Shown here: positions 8,580 through 16,600 of the stretch, piece after piece
Layout: every line of letters starts with the position of its first letter
Position numbering within the stretch: the first letter of the stretch is position 1
Assembly: GCA_964489405.1 (NCBI GenBank)
Contig: CAZAYL010000007.1
Span: forward strand, 1 to 41,668
Length of the DNA: 41,668 bases
Direction of reading: 5' to 3'
Origin: CAKVOD01 sp964489405
GTDB taxonomy: Bacteria > Bacillota > Clostridia > Christensenellales > UBA1242
Position numbers and translations under genes: made by a program
The notes under the pieces: generated by a model
Told to the model about the DNA's origin: nothing
Databases searched by the model: none
What the model saw: only the letters and a program-made list of their open reading frames with translations

Positions 8580-8774
8580 ATGATTGAAATTATTGTAATC
8601 ATTTATAATTTGTTTGCCGTATGCAAATGCAAATTAAACATAGGAATAATGCCTGTAGCAGTGCGCTTTCGCACCTTAGATTTTGCCGTCAACAGCATAT
8701 GCAAGAATAAGGAAGCCTGCAACAAGCGTGCCGATTGCAAGTGCGACGCTAAAAATACCGACAAAAAGGTCTAA
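8580..8774 (+). CDS. Possible small ORF, strong ribosome site, antisense overlap
   Basis: A 64-codon frame starts with ATG seven bases after a perfect AAAGGAGG. An extended -10 (TGATATATT) lies just upstream, with a predicted leader of about 15 bases. The first ~16 residues are hydrophobic (MIEIIVIIYNLFAV) and are followed by Cys/Lys-rich sequence. From codon ~27 the frame runs through the hairpin repeat (8657-8675) and then antisense through the 3' end of the gene at 8676-9266. The start signals look real but the C-terminal part looks accidental. It may be the head of a small gene cut by the repeat. No family recognised. Confidence 0.3.
   Translation: MIEIIVIIYNLFAVCKCKLNIGIMPVAVRFRTLDFAVNSICKNKEACNKRADCKCDAKNTDKKV
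8657..8675. repeat. Hairpin repeat, copy 2 of 2
   Basis: Exact copy of the 19-base word at 89-107, with hairpin GTGCG-CTTT-CGCAC at 8661-8674. It abuts the stop codon of the minus-strand gene at 8676 and could act as its 3' hairpin, although no T-run follows. Confidence 0.6.
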
Positions 8775-9266
8775 CCATTTCAATTTTTTAGCGCGACGTC
8801 GCTCCTCAAGTTCAACCGCTTTTGCGTCCGCTTCAGAAGTGTCGCCATAAACCATATTTTCCAAAGACGCATTTTCAACTGTACCGTTCGTGCCTTTTGC
8901 TTTTTGAGCGTCAAGTTTTGCCTCTTTTTCCGCACGCTTTTTCTTTTTTTTGTCTGAAGCCTTTGCCAAAAAGCCTTCGAGTGTGCCAGTTATTGCACAA
9001 ATAAATCCAAAAATTGCGTACACTAAACTATATTCAATTGCCGTAACCACCACTCCAAACGCAAGTAGCGTCACAAGAAACGCCGCAACGAAATTATCCC
9101 CGTTCCACAGCGTCATCGACCAATATTCCAACCCAAGCCCAATACCAATAAACAAAATTTGCGTCATAAGCGCAGTTACCCTGCCTAACGCGTTTTTGCT
9201 ATAGTTGTAGCCGTCGCGAAAGTGCCTGTCGTGAAAAGAAAATAACCAACCCCAAAATCCTGACAT
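8676..9266 (-). CDS. Four-helix membrane protein, function unknown
   Basis: A 196-residue protein with hydrophobic segments near residues 30-48, 58-78, 80-97 and 165-190. Between helices three and four is a Lys/Glu/Ala-rich hydrophilic stretch (about 100-160) that is probably cytoplasmic. I do not recognise the family. The start is supported by AAAGGAGAAAAATT before ATG. An extended -10 promoter lies at 9333-9341. It is the first gene of the envelope cluster in the direction of transcription, upstream of the pilin-like gene, so a link with that apparatus is possible but unproven. Confidence 0.75.
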   Translation of the reverse strand: MSGFWGWLFSFHDRHFRDGYNYSKNALGRVTALMTQILFIGIGLGLEYWSMTLWNGDNFVAAFLVTLLAFGVVVTAIEYSLVYAIFGFICAITGTLEGFLAKASDKKKKKRAEKEAKLDAQKAKGTNGTVENASLENMVYGDTSEADAKAVELEERRRAKKLKWLDLFVGIFSVALAIGTLVAGFLILAYAVDGKI

Positions 9267-9332
9267 AATTTTTCTCCTTTATATATGTAGCAACGCGCGT
9301 TCTATGCTTGTCGCACGCTACCTCACGATTAC

Positions 9333-9341
9333 ATTATAGCA
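9333..9341 (-). promoter_or_regulatory. Extended -10 promoter
   Basis: Minus strand TGCTATAAT (TATAAT at 9333-9338). The predicted leader (about 60 bases) can fold GTAGC...GCTAC between about 9282 and 9322 with a bulged GC-rich stem, just upstream of the ribosome site. Confidence 0.55.
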
Positions 9342-9424
9342 TATCTCATAAAATTATGGTAGTATTTTCAATATATTAATTTTGTCGTACAAAAGCAAAA
9401 AATATCTTGACTAAACACAAAAAA

Positions 9425-9445
9425 GGGCAATCTAAAGTATTGCCC
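9425..9445 (-). terminator. Terminator of PRC-barrel gene
   Basis: GGGCAAT (9425-9431) pairs with ATTGCCC (9439-9445). On the minus strand it is followed by TTTTTTGTGTTT. About 70 bases after the stop codon at 9514. Confidence 0.75.
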
Positions 9446-9513
9446 GCGATGTTAAATTATTCTTGAATTTTTCATTAAACTACAACACTATATATACATT
9501 GCAAGTTTTTTTG

Positions 9514-9852
9514 TCAATTTTTTTCCCAGTTGGTGGCTTGGATGTTTTTTGAGTATGATTGTGCATAGGTATGCGATGGTGCTCTTTGTGGGGGTGGGGC
9601 GGGTTGTTGTGGAGCGGAATTTGGCAACAACTCTACTAAGATGACGTCTTTGCCTATTTTGCATATATTTTGGTAGGGGATAAAAATGTCGTTTTGCGGT
9701 TTGAAAAAACTGCGTTTGAGTCCTGGCACGACAAAGCCGAGAAGTTTGCCGTAGGTGTCGTCAAAAATCGCGTCGATGATATGCCCTAAATTTTTGCCGT
9801 CGACGATATTGACGACAACTTTTTGCCGAAGTTCTACAAAAGAAATTTCCAT
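9514..9852 (-). CDS. PRC-barrel protein, YlmC/YmxH type
   Basis: A 112-residue protein. Residues 1-75 fit the PRC-barrel fold of the YlmC/YmxH family, small proteins common in spore-forming Bacillota. The key segments are ELRQKVVVNIVDGKNLGHI, then DDTYGKLLGFVVPG, then DIFIPYQNICKIGKDVILVEL. The C-terminal ~37 residues are Pro/Gln/Ser-rich and disordered. The start follows AAAGGGGTGA. The role of this family is not well defined; RNA or protein binding and sporulation links have been suggested for it. Confidence 0.8.
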   Translation of the reverse strand: MEISFVELRQKVVVNIVDGKNLGHIIDAIFDDTYGKLLGFVVPGLKRSFFKPQNDIFIPYQNICKIGKDVILVELLPNSAPQQPAPPPQRAPSHTYAQSYSKNIQATNWEKN

Positions 9853-9997
9853 TTTTTCACCCCTTTATTTCTTTTGTTATACTCAAAGTATGTATATGCG
9901 GTAACTCTCCCTTTTGTTCATAGTGTTTTTGTGGCGCGGAAATTAAACGCGCTTTGCGATATTTTCACAAGGCGCGGTTTGATTAATTATAAATGTA

Positions 9998-10813
9998 TTA
10001 TTCAATTTCTTTTTTGTCGACTTTGGTCAAAACTATTGGCGCTTTGGCGAGTGCGACGGCGTCACGCAAGGTAAAGGCATTTTGTTTGATTGCGGTGCCG
10101 TTCTTGATTAGTGCCTTTATTTTTGATTTGTCTAGTTCAATGATATTATCACATTTTTGAGGGTTTGTGGTATATCTTCCGCAACCATAGTATTTGCAAA
10201 CTTTTAGTTGTTTCTTGGTGGATAGAACATTGACATTATAGACAATCGGTTTCATAATTAGGTTTTTGAGCATTTTGGCGGTTTTCTTGCGTTTAAACTT
10301 CGGCATAACGTCCAAGCGCAAAATGCCGATGACTGAGAAAATTAGTCCGATTGATTCGCTTAATGTGTTGGTGTATGCGCTGACACAAAGATTGAACACG
10401 ACAAGCAATACCCCTGAAGCAAAGTAACAAGCGCGCGTGATTGTCATATTCTTTTGCCAAGCGCCGTATGTTACGACAATTGCTTCGGCGATTGCAAACA
10501 CGTCGTACCAACCGCTGTAGGTAAATATTGAATTTAAGCCAATTGCTAGCATAAATAGTAACATAACCCAAACGGGGCAATTTCTTTTGTTGTAGTCGTA
10601 GATTTGGAAAATGATGAGTTTTATTATGCCGATTATGCTCATTATCGCGCCAGTAACACTGCCAAGCAAAAAATAAACTGCGCTATTTAACAAATTTACA
10701 AATATGAGTAGTGTAATCAATGTTTTGCGCGCGCGTGCTTGCAAAGATGTGCAATAAATCACAAGCGAAACTAAGCCGACCGCTTGTGCGATGATGAATA
10801 ATGTTAAATCCAT
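9998..10813 (-). CDS. YgjV-like inner-membrane protein with extra C-terminal domain
   Basis: A 271-residue protein. The first ~170 residues form five to six membrane helices with the pattern of the YgjV family (AQAVGLVSLVIYCTSLQARARKTLI, LLGSVTGAIMSIIGIIKLIIF, WYDVFAIAEAIVVTYGAW). The last ~90 residues are a soluble basic region with a small Cys cluster (CKYYGCGRY...KC), possibly a metal or redox site, which is not usual for the family. Start at 10813 with AGTAGGACAG upstream. The function of YgjV proteins is unknown. Confidence 0.7.
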   Translation of the reverse strand: MDLTLFIIAQAVGLVSLVIYCTSLQARARKTLITLLIFVNLLNSAVYFLLGSVTGAIMSIIGIIKLIIFQIYDYNKRNCPVWVMLLFMLAIGLNSIFTYSGWYDVFAIAEAIVVTYGAWQKNMTITRACYFASGVLLVVFNLCVSAYTNTLSESIGLIFSVIGILRLDVMPKFKRKKTAKMLKNLIMKPIVYNVNVLSTKKQLKVCKYYGCGRYTTNPQKCDNIIELDKSKIKALIKNGTAIKQNAFTLRDAVALAKAPIVLTKVDKKEIE

Positions 10814-11024
10814 ATTTCTGTCCTACTTAAAATATTTAAAAAACGCTAAAATTATTATGGCAATGTGCTATTGTGGTTAAATGTCGCGCGAATTTACCAC
10901 ATAATATATTATTTTGGAACTCATCTTATTGCCACACCACATTTATTGTTATGTATAATAAAATTAACAAAACTCAATAGACTAAATTGCAAATTTGTGT
11001 ATAATTTTATCTTTACAACGCAAA

Positions 11025-11044
11025 AAGGCGAGAAAACCCGCCTT
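11025..11044 (-). terminator. Terminator of yajC
   Basis: AAGGCG (11025-11030) pairs with CGCCTT (11039-11044). On the minus strand the stem is followed by a short TTT run. It lies six bases beyond the stop codon. A short but GC-rich stem. Confidence 0.6.
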
Positions 11045-11049
11045 GCAAA

Positions 11050-11634
11050 TTATTTATTTTCATTTTCCTTGATTTTGTCAAGTTCGCTCTTTGGTTCAGC
11101 TTTCTTACTTGATTTGCTTTGCCCTTTCTTTTCCGCGGTCTTTGTCTTATTAGATGTTGCTTTTGTAGTTGTCTTTTTCTCTGCGGATGTCTTTTTTTGT
11201 GATTTCTTTGCGACATCTTTCTTTTCTTCTATGGTTTCGCTTTTTACGTCTTGGTCGTTAGGAACTAACTCGACGGCGCTCTTTTCTTGTGCGTCCACGT
11301 TGTCGGCGTCCTTTTTCTCCACGACGGGTGTTTCGATGTTATAAATTGCGAAAACGTCTACTGCCATATAAGAAATATTTTTTCCTTCACCTGTTTCTAG
11401 CAAGCAAATTTTGCCACTTGGCGTGTCCTTGATAGAGATAATTTTGCCATAAATTCCGCTGTATGTTTTGACCTTGTCGCCAACTTTCAGATTATTTGCA
11501 AAATCTTCTGCCATTTTTGCATCTTTCTTTCTACGAGATGCTGAAAAGATGAGCATAAACACCAAAAAGACGATAAGAATAATCAAAATGCCGTAATCTT
11601 GGAAAAAGCTCCCTTTCAATAATTGTCCAATCAT
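11050..11634 (-). CDS. yajC: Preprotein translocase subunit YajC with long charged tail
   Basis: YajC is a single-span accessory subunit of the Sec/SecDF translocase. Residues 14-33 form the membrane helix (YGILIILIVFLVFMLIF). The conserved YajC core follows: RRKKDAKM, then LKVGDKVKTYSGIYGKIISI to about residue 85. Typical YajC proteins have about 90-110 residues; this one has 194. The extra ~95 residues are Lys/Glu/Ala/Ser/Thr-rich and probably disordered in the cytoplasm. AAGGTGG lies ahead of the ATG. No secD/secF is nearby. Confidence 0.9.
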   Translation of the reverse strand: MIGQLLKGSFFQDYGILIILIVFLVFMLIFSASRRKKDAKMAEDFANNLKVGDKVKTYSGIYGKIISIKDTPSGKICLLETGEGKNISYMAVDVFAIYNIETPVVEKKDADNVDAQEKSAVELVPNDQDVKSETIEEKKDVAKKSQKKTSAEKKTTTKATSNKTKTAEKKGQSKSSKKAEPKSELDKIKENENK

Positions 11635-11780
11635 AAATTAATTCCACCTTTTATTATACTTGCACTATTTTAACTAATCTAGTGCGCGATTGTTATTGAT
11701 AATATATCACATTTTGCCGAAATAAACAAGCAAAATAACACCTAATTTTGTCATCTTTTGTCAGTTGTCAACAATAAAAA

Positions 11781-12479
11781 TTATTCTTTGGGGGTATCTT
11801 GCGGTGTTGGAGGGGCGGGCGGGTGCGTTTTTGCGGTTTTGCGAGTGTCGATGAGTCGCACGACTTCGTATGCGCCGACCAAGAATACGATTGTTCCGAT
11901 TTTGCCGATGAGTGAACCGACGAGCGTGCCGAGAAAATTGCCGAACATATCCGCCCCGATGATGTACATAATGCCAAAGTATATGGCGCTATTGATTGCG
12001 CTTGATATTAATACTGAAACGCCCATATTCAAAAAGCTAGCGACTTTATCACGCATTTTTTCATAGAGCCAAATGCCGAAAATGAGCGAAGCATATATTG
12101 CTAGCGCGCTGACTGCGTATGACACAAAGCCCCAAACGACGTCTTGCGCGATGCCGATTGTTCCCCACTTCGCAAAAAAGTCAAACAATGCTGTGAGCAT
12201 AATGCCCGCCATTGACGAAAACATTATTGCTTTGGCAATCTTTTTGCCACAGTCCTTGCACGCGACCATAACGCAAAACACGAACAATATATAAATCACT
12301 GAATCGAACCCAAAGATGAGCCAACCTGCGTCGATACTATACGCATTGACATTGTAGACGTTAGACGAAACTGCGCCACCGATGCCGATGACGTAGAGCG
12401 CGTCTTTTCTAAAATAGTAGTAGCCGATGATGAAAATGACGGAGACGACGAGCGCCAAAACCGCTAAAAGATATGCCAT
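11781..12479 (-). CDS. VUT-family transporter (queuosine precursor transporter-like)
   Basis: A 232-residue integral membrane protein with about six helices. It matches the VUT/YhhQ pattern: a second helix ending ALYVIGIGGAVSSNVYNV, a later FDSVIYILFVF-CKDCGKKIA segment in the position of the family's D..SE.yG..A motif, and a terminal SSAINSAIYFGIMY helix. Family members import queuosine precursors. The diagnostic acidic motif is not well conserved, so the substrate is uncertain. The C-terminal ~25 residues are Pro/Thr-rich. It begins 40 bases after the pfkA stop on the same strand and has AAAGGA before ATG, so it is probably co-transcribed with pfkA. Confidence 0.55.
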   Translation of the reverse strand: MAYLLAVLALVVSVIFIIGYYYFRKDALYVIGIGGAVSSNVYNVNAYSIDAGWLIFGFDSVIYILFVFCVMVACKDCGKKIAKAIMFSSMAGIMLTALFDFFAKWGTIGIAQDVVWGFVSYAVSALAIYASLIFGIWLYEKMRDKVASFLNMGVSVLISSAINSAIYFGIMYIIGADMFGNFLGTLVGSLIGKIGTIVFLVGAYEVVRLIDTRKTAKTHPPAPPTPQDTPKE

Positions 12480-12519
12480 AATTTTCCTTTTATGCTATTT
12501 TTATTATATTCACATTACA

Positions 12520-13482
12520 TTAAAATTTATTGCGCTCGCAAAACTCGTCGTACAAATGCGCGTCAAAAATCGGCGCGAAACTAGAAATATCTTCAAGATT
12601 TGTTTGCGTGATGATGTTTTTGTTTAGTCCTAGCGCTATGCCAAACTTTCCATTAATTGCACAGCGAACACCTTCGACCCCATAGCGCATTGCTAAAATG
12701 CGGTCGGCGACTGTTGGACTGCCTCCGCGCTGGACATAGCCAAGTACGATGCCACGACTTTCGATACTGAGCTCATTCTCAAGGCGCGTTGCAACTTCGT
12801 GGACGTTCATCAATTTTTCCGCGACGACGACACACGGCGCGACGTTGCCGAGTTTGAGTTGCCCTTCGACAAGGTCGCGCAACTGCTCGTACGTTTTGTT
12901 GCGTTCACGCGTGATGACGACGTCCGCATTGCTGGCGACTGCTGAATGTAGGGCAATCATTCCGCAATGGCGCCCCATTGTTTCGATGACCGAGATGCGG
13001 TGGTTTGTCAACATCGTTTGGCGAATTATGTCGATAGCGTCGACTGCGTTGTTGACGGCGGTATCAAAGCCGATTGTGCGCTCGGTGTACCCTAAGTCGT
13101 TATCAATTGTACCTGGCAAGCCGATGACTTTTGCGCCGTCAAGCATAAAGGCGCGCAAACCTGCGTATGTTCCGTCTCCGCCGATGGCAATCAAACATTC
13201 AATGCCGAGTTTGTTTAAATTCTCAAGTGCCATTTTACGCCCGCCGATAGTTTCAAACGCTTTGCAACGCGATGTGCCAAGCACTGAACCACCAATGTTG
13301 TTGATGTTTGAGACAAACATTTTGTCAATCAAAAATATATCGCCCTCAATCAATCCTGCGTATCCGCGCCTAACGCCATAAAGTTCTATGCCATTAATTG
13401 CGCACGTTTGAAAAATCGTGTACAAGCACGCATTCATTGCGGGCGCGTCCCCACCACTCGTCAAAACCGCTATTTTTTTCAT
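12520..13482 (-). CDS. pfkA: 6-phosphofructokinase
   Basis: ATP-dependent phosphorylation of fructose 6-phosphate to the 1,6-bisphosphate, the committed step of glycolysis. The 320 residues match the bacterial PfkA length. Visible sites are the N-terminal TSGGDAPAMN, the ATP-binding GGDGT, the catalytic TIDND (GTIDNDLGYTERTIGFDTA), ETMGRHCG for substrate binding, and YVQRGGSPT. The start at 13482 (MKKIAVLTSGG) agrees with the family and has AAAGGA upstream; an in-frame codon ten residues earlier is less likely. It has its own promoter (13525-13552) after the dnaE terminator. The order dnaE-pfkA is common in Clostridia. Confidence 0.97.
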   Translation of the reverse strand: MKKIAVLTSGGDAPAMNACLYTIFQTCAINGIELYGVRRGYAGLIEGDIFLIDKMFVSNINNIGGSVLGTSRCKAFETIGGRKMALENLNKLGIECLIAIGGDGTYAGLRAFMLDGAKVIGLPGTIDNDLGYTERTIGFDTAVNNAVDAIDIIRQTMLTNHRISVIETMGRHCGMIALHSAVASNADVVITRERNKTYEQLRDLVEGQLKLGNVAPCVVVAEKLMNVHEVATRLENELSIESRGIVLGYVQRGGSPTVADRILAMRYGVEGVRCAINGKFGIALGLNKNIITQTNLEDISSFAPIFDAHLYDEFCERNKF

Positions 13483-13524
13483 AATATTTTCCTTTAATAA
13501 TATTTTTTTCATTTATTGCGAATA

Positions 13525-13552
13525 ATTATAACACAAAAAGTGCTATTTTCAA
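13525..13552 (-). promoter_or_regulatory. pfkA promoter
   Basis: Minus strand: TTGAAA (-35, 13547-13552), 16-base spacer, extended -10 TGTTATAAT (TATAAT at 13525-13530). Confidence 0.7.
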
Positions 13553-13560
13553 AACAAAAA

Positions 13561-13591
13561 GACACCGCAAAATACTTTGCTCTGCGGTGTC
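13561..13591 (-). terminator. dnaE terminator
   Basis: GACACCGCA (13561-13569) pairs with TGCGGTGTC (13583-13591). On the minus strand it is followed by TTTTTGTTTTG. It ends the murB-PHP-whiA-dnaE unit just upstream of the pfkA promoter. Confidence 0.85.
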
Positions 13592-13623
13592 AAATGTTTT
13601 TTTGGATAACAACACTATTTTTT

Positions 13624-16600
13624 TCATTTCAAGACGACATTGTTTTCGCCTAGTACGGCATAGAGTTCGGCTAGTAGGTTGTTTGATTTTTCAACTTTTT
13701 GCGCGATTTTGTATGCCTTGCCGTCGGCGGTGTTTTTGATTATGACTTCGCTTTTGCCTGGGCGGTCGTTCAAGATGTCAAAAACTTGTGCTTTAATTTT
13801 TGCGTCGTTTGTGTCGAATCGCAAATATAATGTTGGTATGATTTCGGGTGGTTTGACAATGCGGTTGTCAAGACGTCTTTGTGCTTCCGCCGTCCTGAGC
13901 GGTTCGATTGTTTCGACAACGACGGATGGCGCATTGCCGTCGCGCAAACTAATATGTCCTGTGAGTTTGACAATGTCTTCTTCTTTGAACATTCCTTTGA
14001 CTTTTTCGTATTGTGCTGGGAATATTACAAAATCATATGTGCCGTATAAGTCTTCAGCGCGCCCTGAAATCATCTCGCGATTATTGCTTTTGGTCATACG
14101 CTTCTTGAATTCGGTTATAATTCCGCCGATGATAATTTTATCTCCGTCGCTAACCTTATACGTTGCTTCGTTGTCGTCGTCTTCATTTTCGCTAACACCC
14201 TCATTCTCGAGCGGTTTTAAATCGGCGGAAGTGTGCGTGAACTCTTGCATTTCGTATGCGTATTCGTCGAGTGGGTTGCCCGAAACATATGTACCTAAGA
14301 CTTCTTTCTCAAATTTGAGTTTGAGTGGTAGTCGATATTCGTCAATATCGGGGTAGTCAAGGCGTTGCGCGACTTTATCGTCTGCAAGTATGCCGTCAAA
14401 TAGACTCATTTGCCCTGTGGCGGAACTTTTTCTATCTCCGCGGACAATTAGCAATGCTTGCTCAAGGACGTTCATCAATTGATTGCGCGATTTGCCAAAG
14501 CAGTCCATTGCTCCTGACAAAATCAGTCCGTCCATTGTGCGGTGGTTGGCGACTTGCTCACCTGTGCGTTTCAAAAAGTCGAGTAGGTCGGTGAAATCTC
14601 CACCCTCTTCGCGTGCACGCATAATGTCTTTGACAACTGGCAAGCCGACATTCTTGATTGCGCAAAGTCCATAACGCAAGTTGCCATTCTCGACGCTAAA
14701 GTACGCTTTGGAGTGGTTTATGTCTGGTGGCAAAATTTCGATTTTTTGTTTTTTGGCAAATGCAGTGTATGTTTTGATTTCGTCAGAGTTGAAAATGCGG
14801 TTATTCAAAACTGACGCAAGGAACTCGACTTCGTGGTACGTGCGCAAATATGCCGTTTGGTACGCAAGATATGCGTATGCGGCGGCGTGAGATTTATTGA
14901 ACGCGTAACTTGCGAAACTTTCCATTTCGGCAAAGACCTGCTCGGCGACTTCTTTTGGCACGCCGTGCGCGACGGCACCTGCTATACTCTTTTTGCCTGT
15001 TGGGTCGACCCAACCGTTGATGAATTTTTCCTTTTCGAGTGCCATTTTGTCTTTCTTTTTCTTAGACATAATACGGCGCACATTGTCCGCTTGCCCGAGT
15101 GAATACCCGCCCATATCTTGGAATATGCGCATAACCTGTTCTTGGTAGACGATACAGCCGTATGTTGCTTTCAGGGTGCTTTCCAAAATCGGGTGTGCGT
15201 AGACGACTTTGTCGGGGTTGTGCTTATTAAATACATAGCGCGGAATACTATCCATAGGGCCTGGGCGGTATAGTGAGATACCTGCGATGATATCTTCTAG
15301 ACTTGTCGGCTTTAGCTCGCGCATAAAGTTCTTCATACCTTTACTTTCTAGTTGGAACACTGCGTCTGTATTCCCTGAACCGATGAGTTCATACACTTTT
15401 GGGTCGTCGTATTGACATTTGTCAAAACTTGCGTCGATGCCCTTATCTTCTTTGACGTATTCTATAGCAAGGTTGATATCCGTCAATGTTCTAAGTCCCA
15501 AAAAGTCCATTTTTAGTAGTCCTAGCGACTCAAGTTCTATCATATCGACTTGCGTTGTGATGTCATCGCCATTGCGGGCGCACGCGACAAATTCGTCGAT
15601 GCGGTCGGGCGCAATCAATACGCCTGCTGCGTGCATACTTGTTTGACGTGGGCAACCCTCTAATTTGATTGCTAGGTCTACAATCCTTTTGATTTCGGGG
15701 TCATTCTCGTAAATTGTTTTTAGTTCTGGAATGATATATTTGTCATTTTCAGGTTTGCCCGTCAAACCGAAATAGTGGCGCAAAATTGGCGGGTGCGCAA
15801 TGCCGTCAGGAAGTTTGGCGGGAATAAGCTTTGTCAATTTGTCGACTTGCGAATAGGGCATTCCCAGCACGCGCGCGACGTCGCGAATGGCGTTCTTTGC
15901 TGCCATTGTGCCGAATGTTACGATAAATGAGACATTATTCTCCCCATACTTTCGCTTACAGTAGTCGCATACTTCAAGTCTACGGTCAACGGAAAAGTCG
16001 ACGTCAAAGTCGGGCATTGAAACACGCTCTTTGTTGATAAATCTTTCAAATAGCAAGTCATATCGCAATGGTTCAATTTGTGTGATTCCTATTGCATACG
16101 CGACGATTGAACCTGCGCCCGAACCACGCCCTGGTCCTACCCCAATGCCGTTTTCACGCGCAAAGTTGACGTAATCCCAAACGACCAAAAAGTATTCGAC
16201 AAAGCCTTGAGTGTGGATTGTTTCGAGTTCCATTTCAGCGCGCTCGCGAATTTTAGGTGTGATTTCGCCGTATTTTTCCTTGAGTCCCTTTTCAGTCAAG
16301 AAACGCAAATATTCGTATGGCTCCATACCATTTTCTGGCACGTATTTGGGAATAAAGTTTTCATTTGCGGGCAACACATATTTAGGGTCAATATTTGGAA
16401 TATCTGAATGTGCTTTTGAGCGGATGACGACGTCGCATTTGTCGGCGATTTCGAGAGTTGTCTTTAGCGCGTCTTCAAAATTTGGTAGTGCTTCGAGCAT
16501 TTGTTCATAAGTTTTGAAATAAAATTCGTGTTCAGGCATACGCATACGGTTTTGGTCTTCCATTTGTTTGCCAGTTTGCACGCATAGCAAGACATCTTGC

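Noticed and set aside
2897..9266. Complete integrative conjugative element
   Set aside because: No integrase, relaxase, ATPase or coupling protein is present, the genes have separate promoters, and core genes flank the cluster on both sides.
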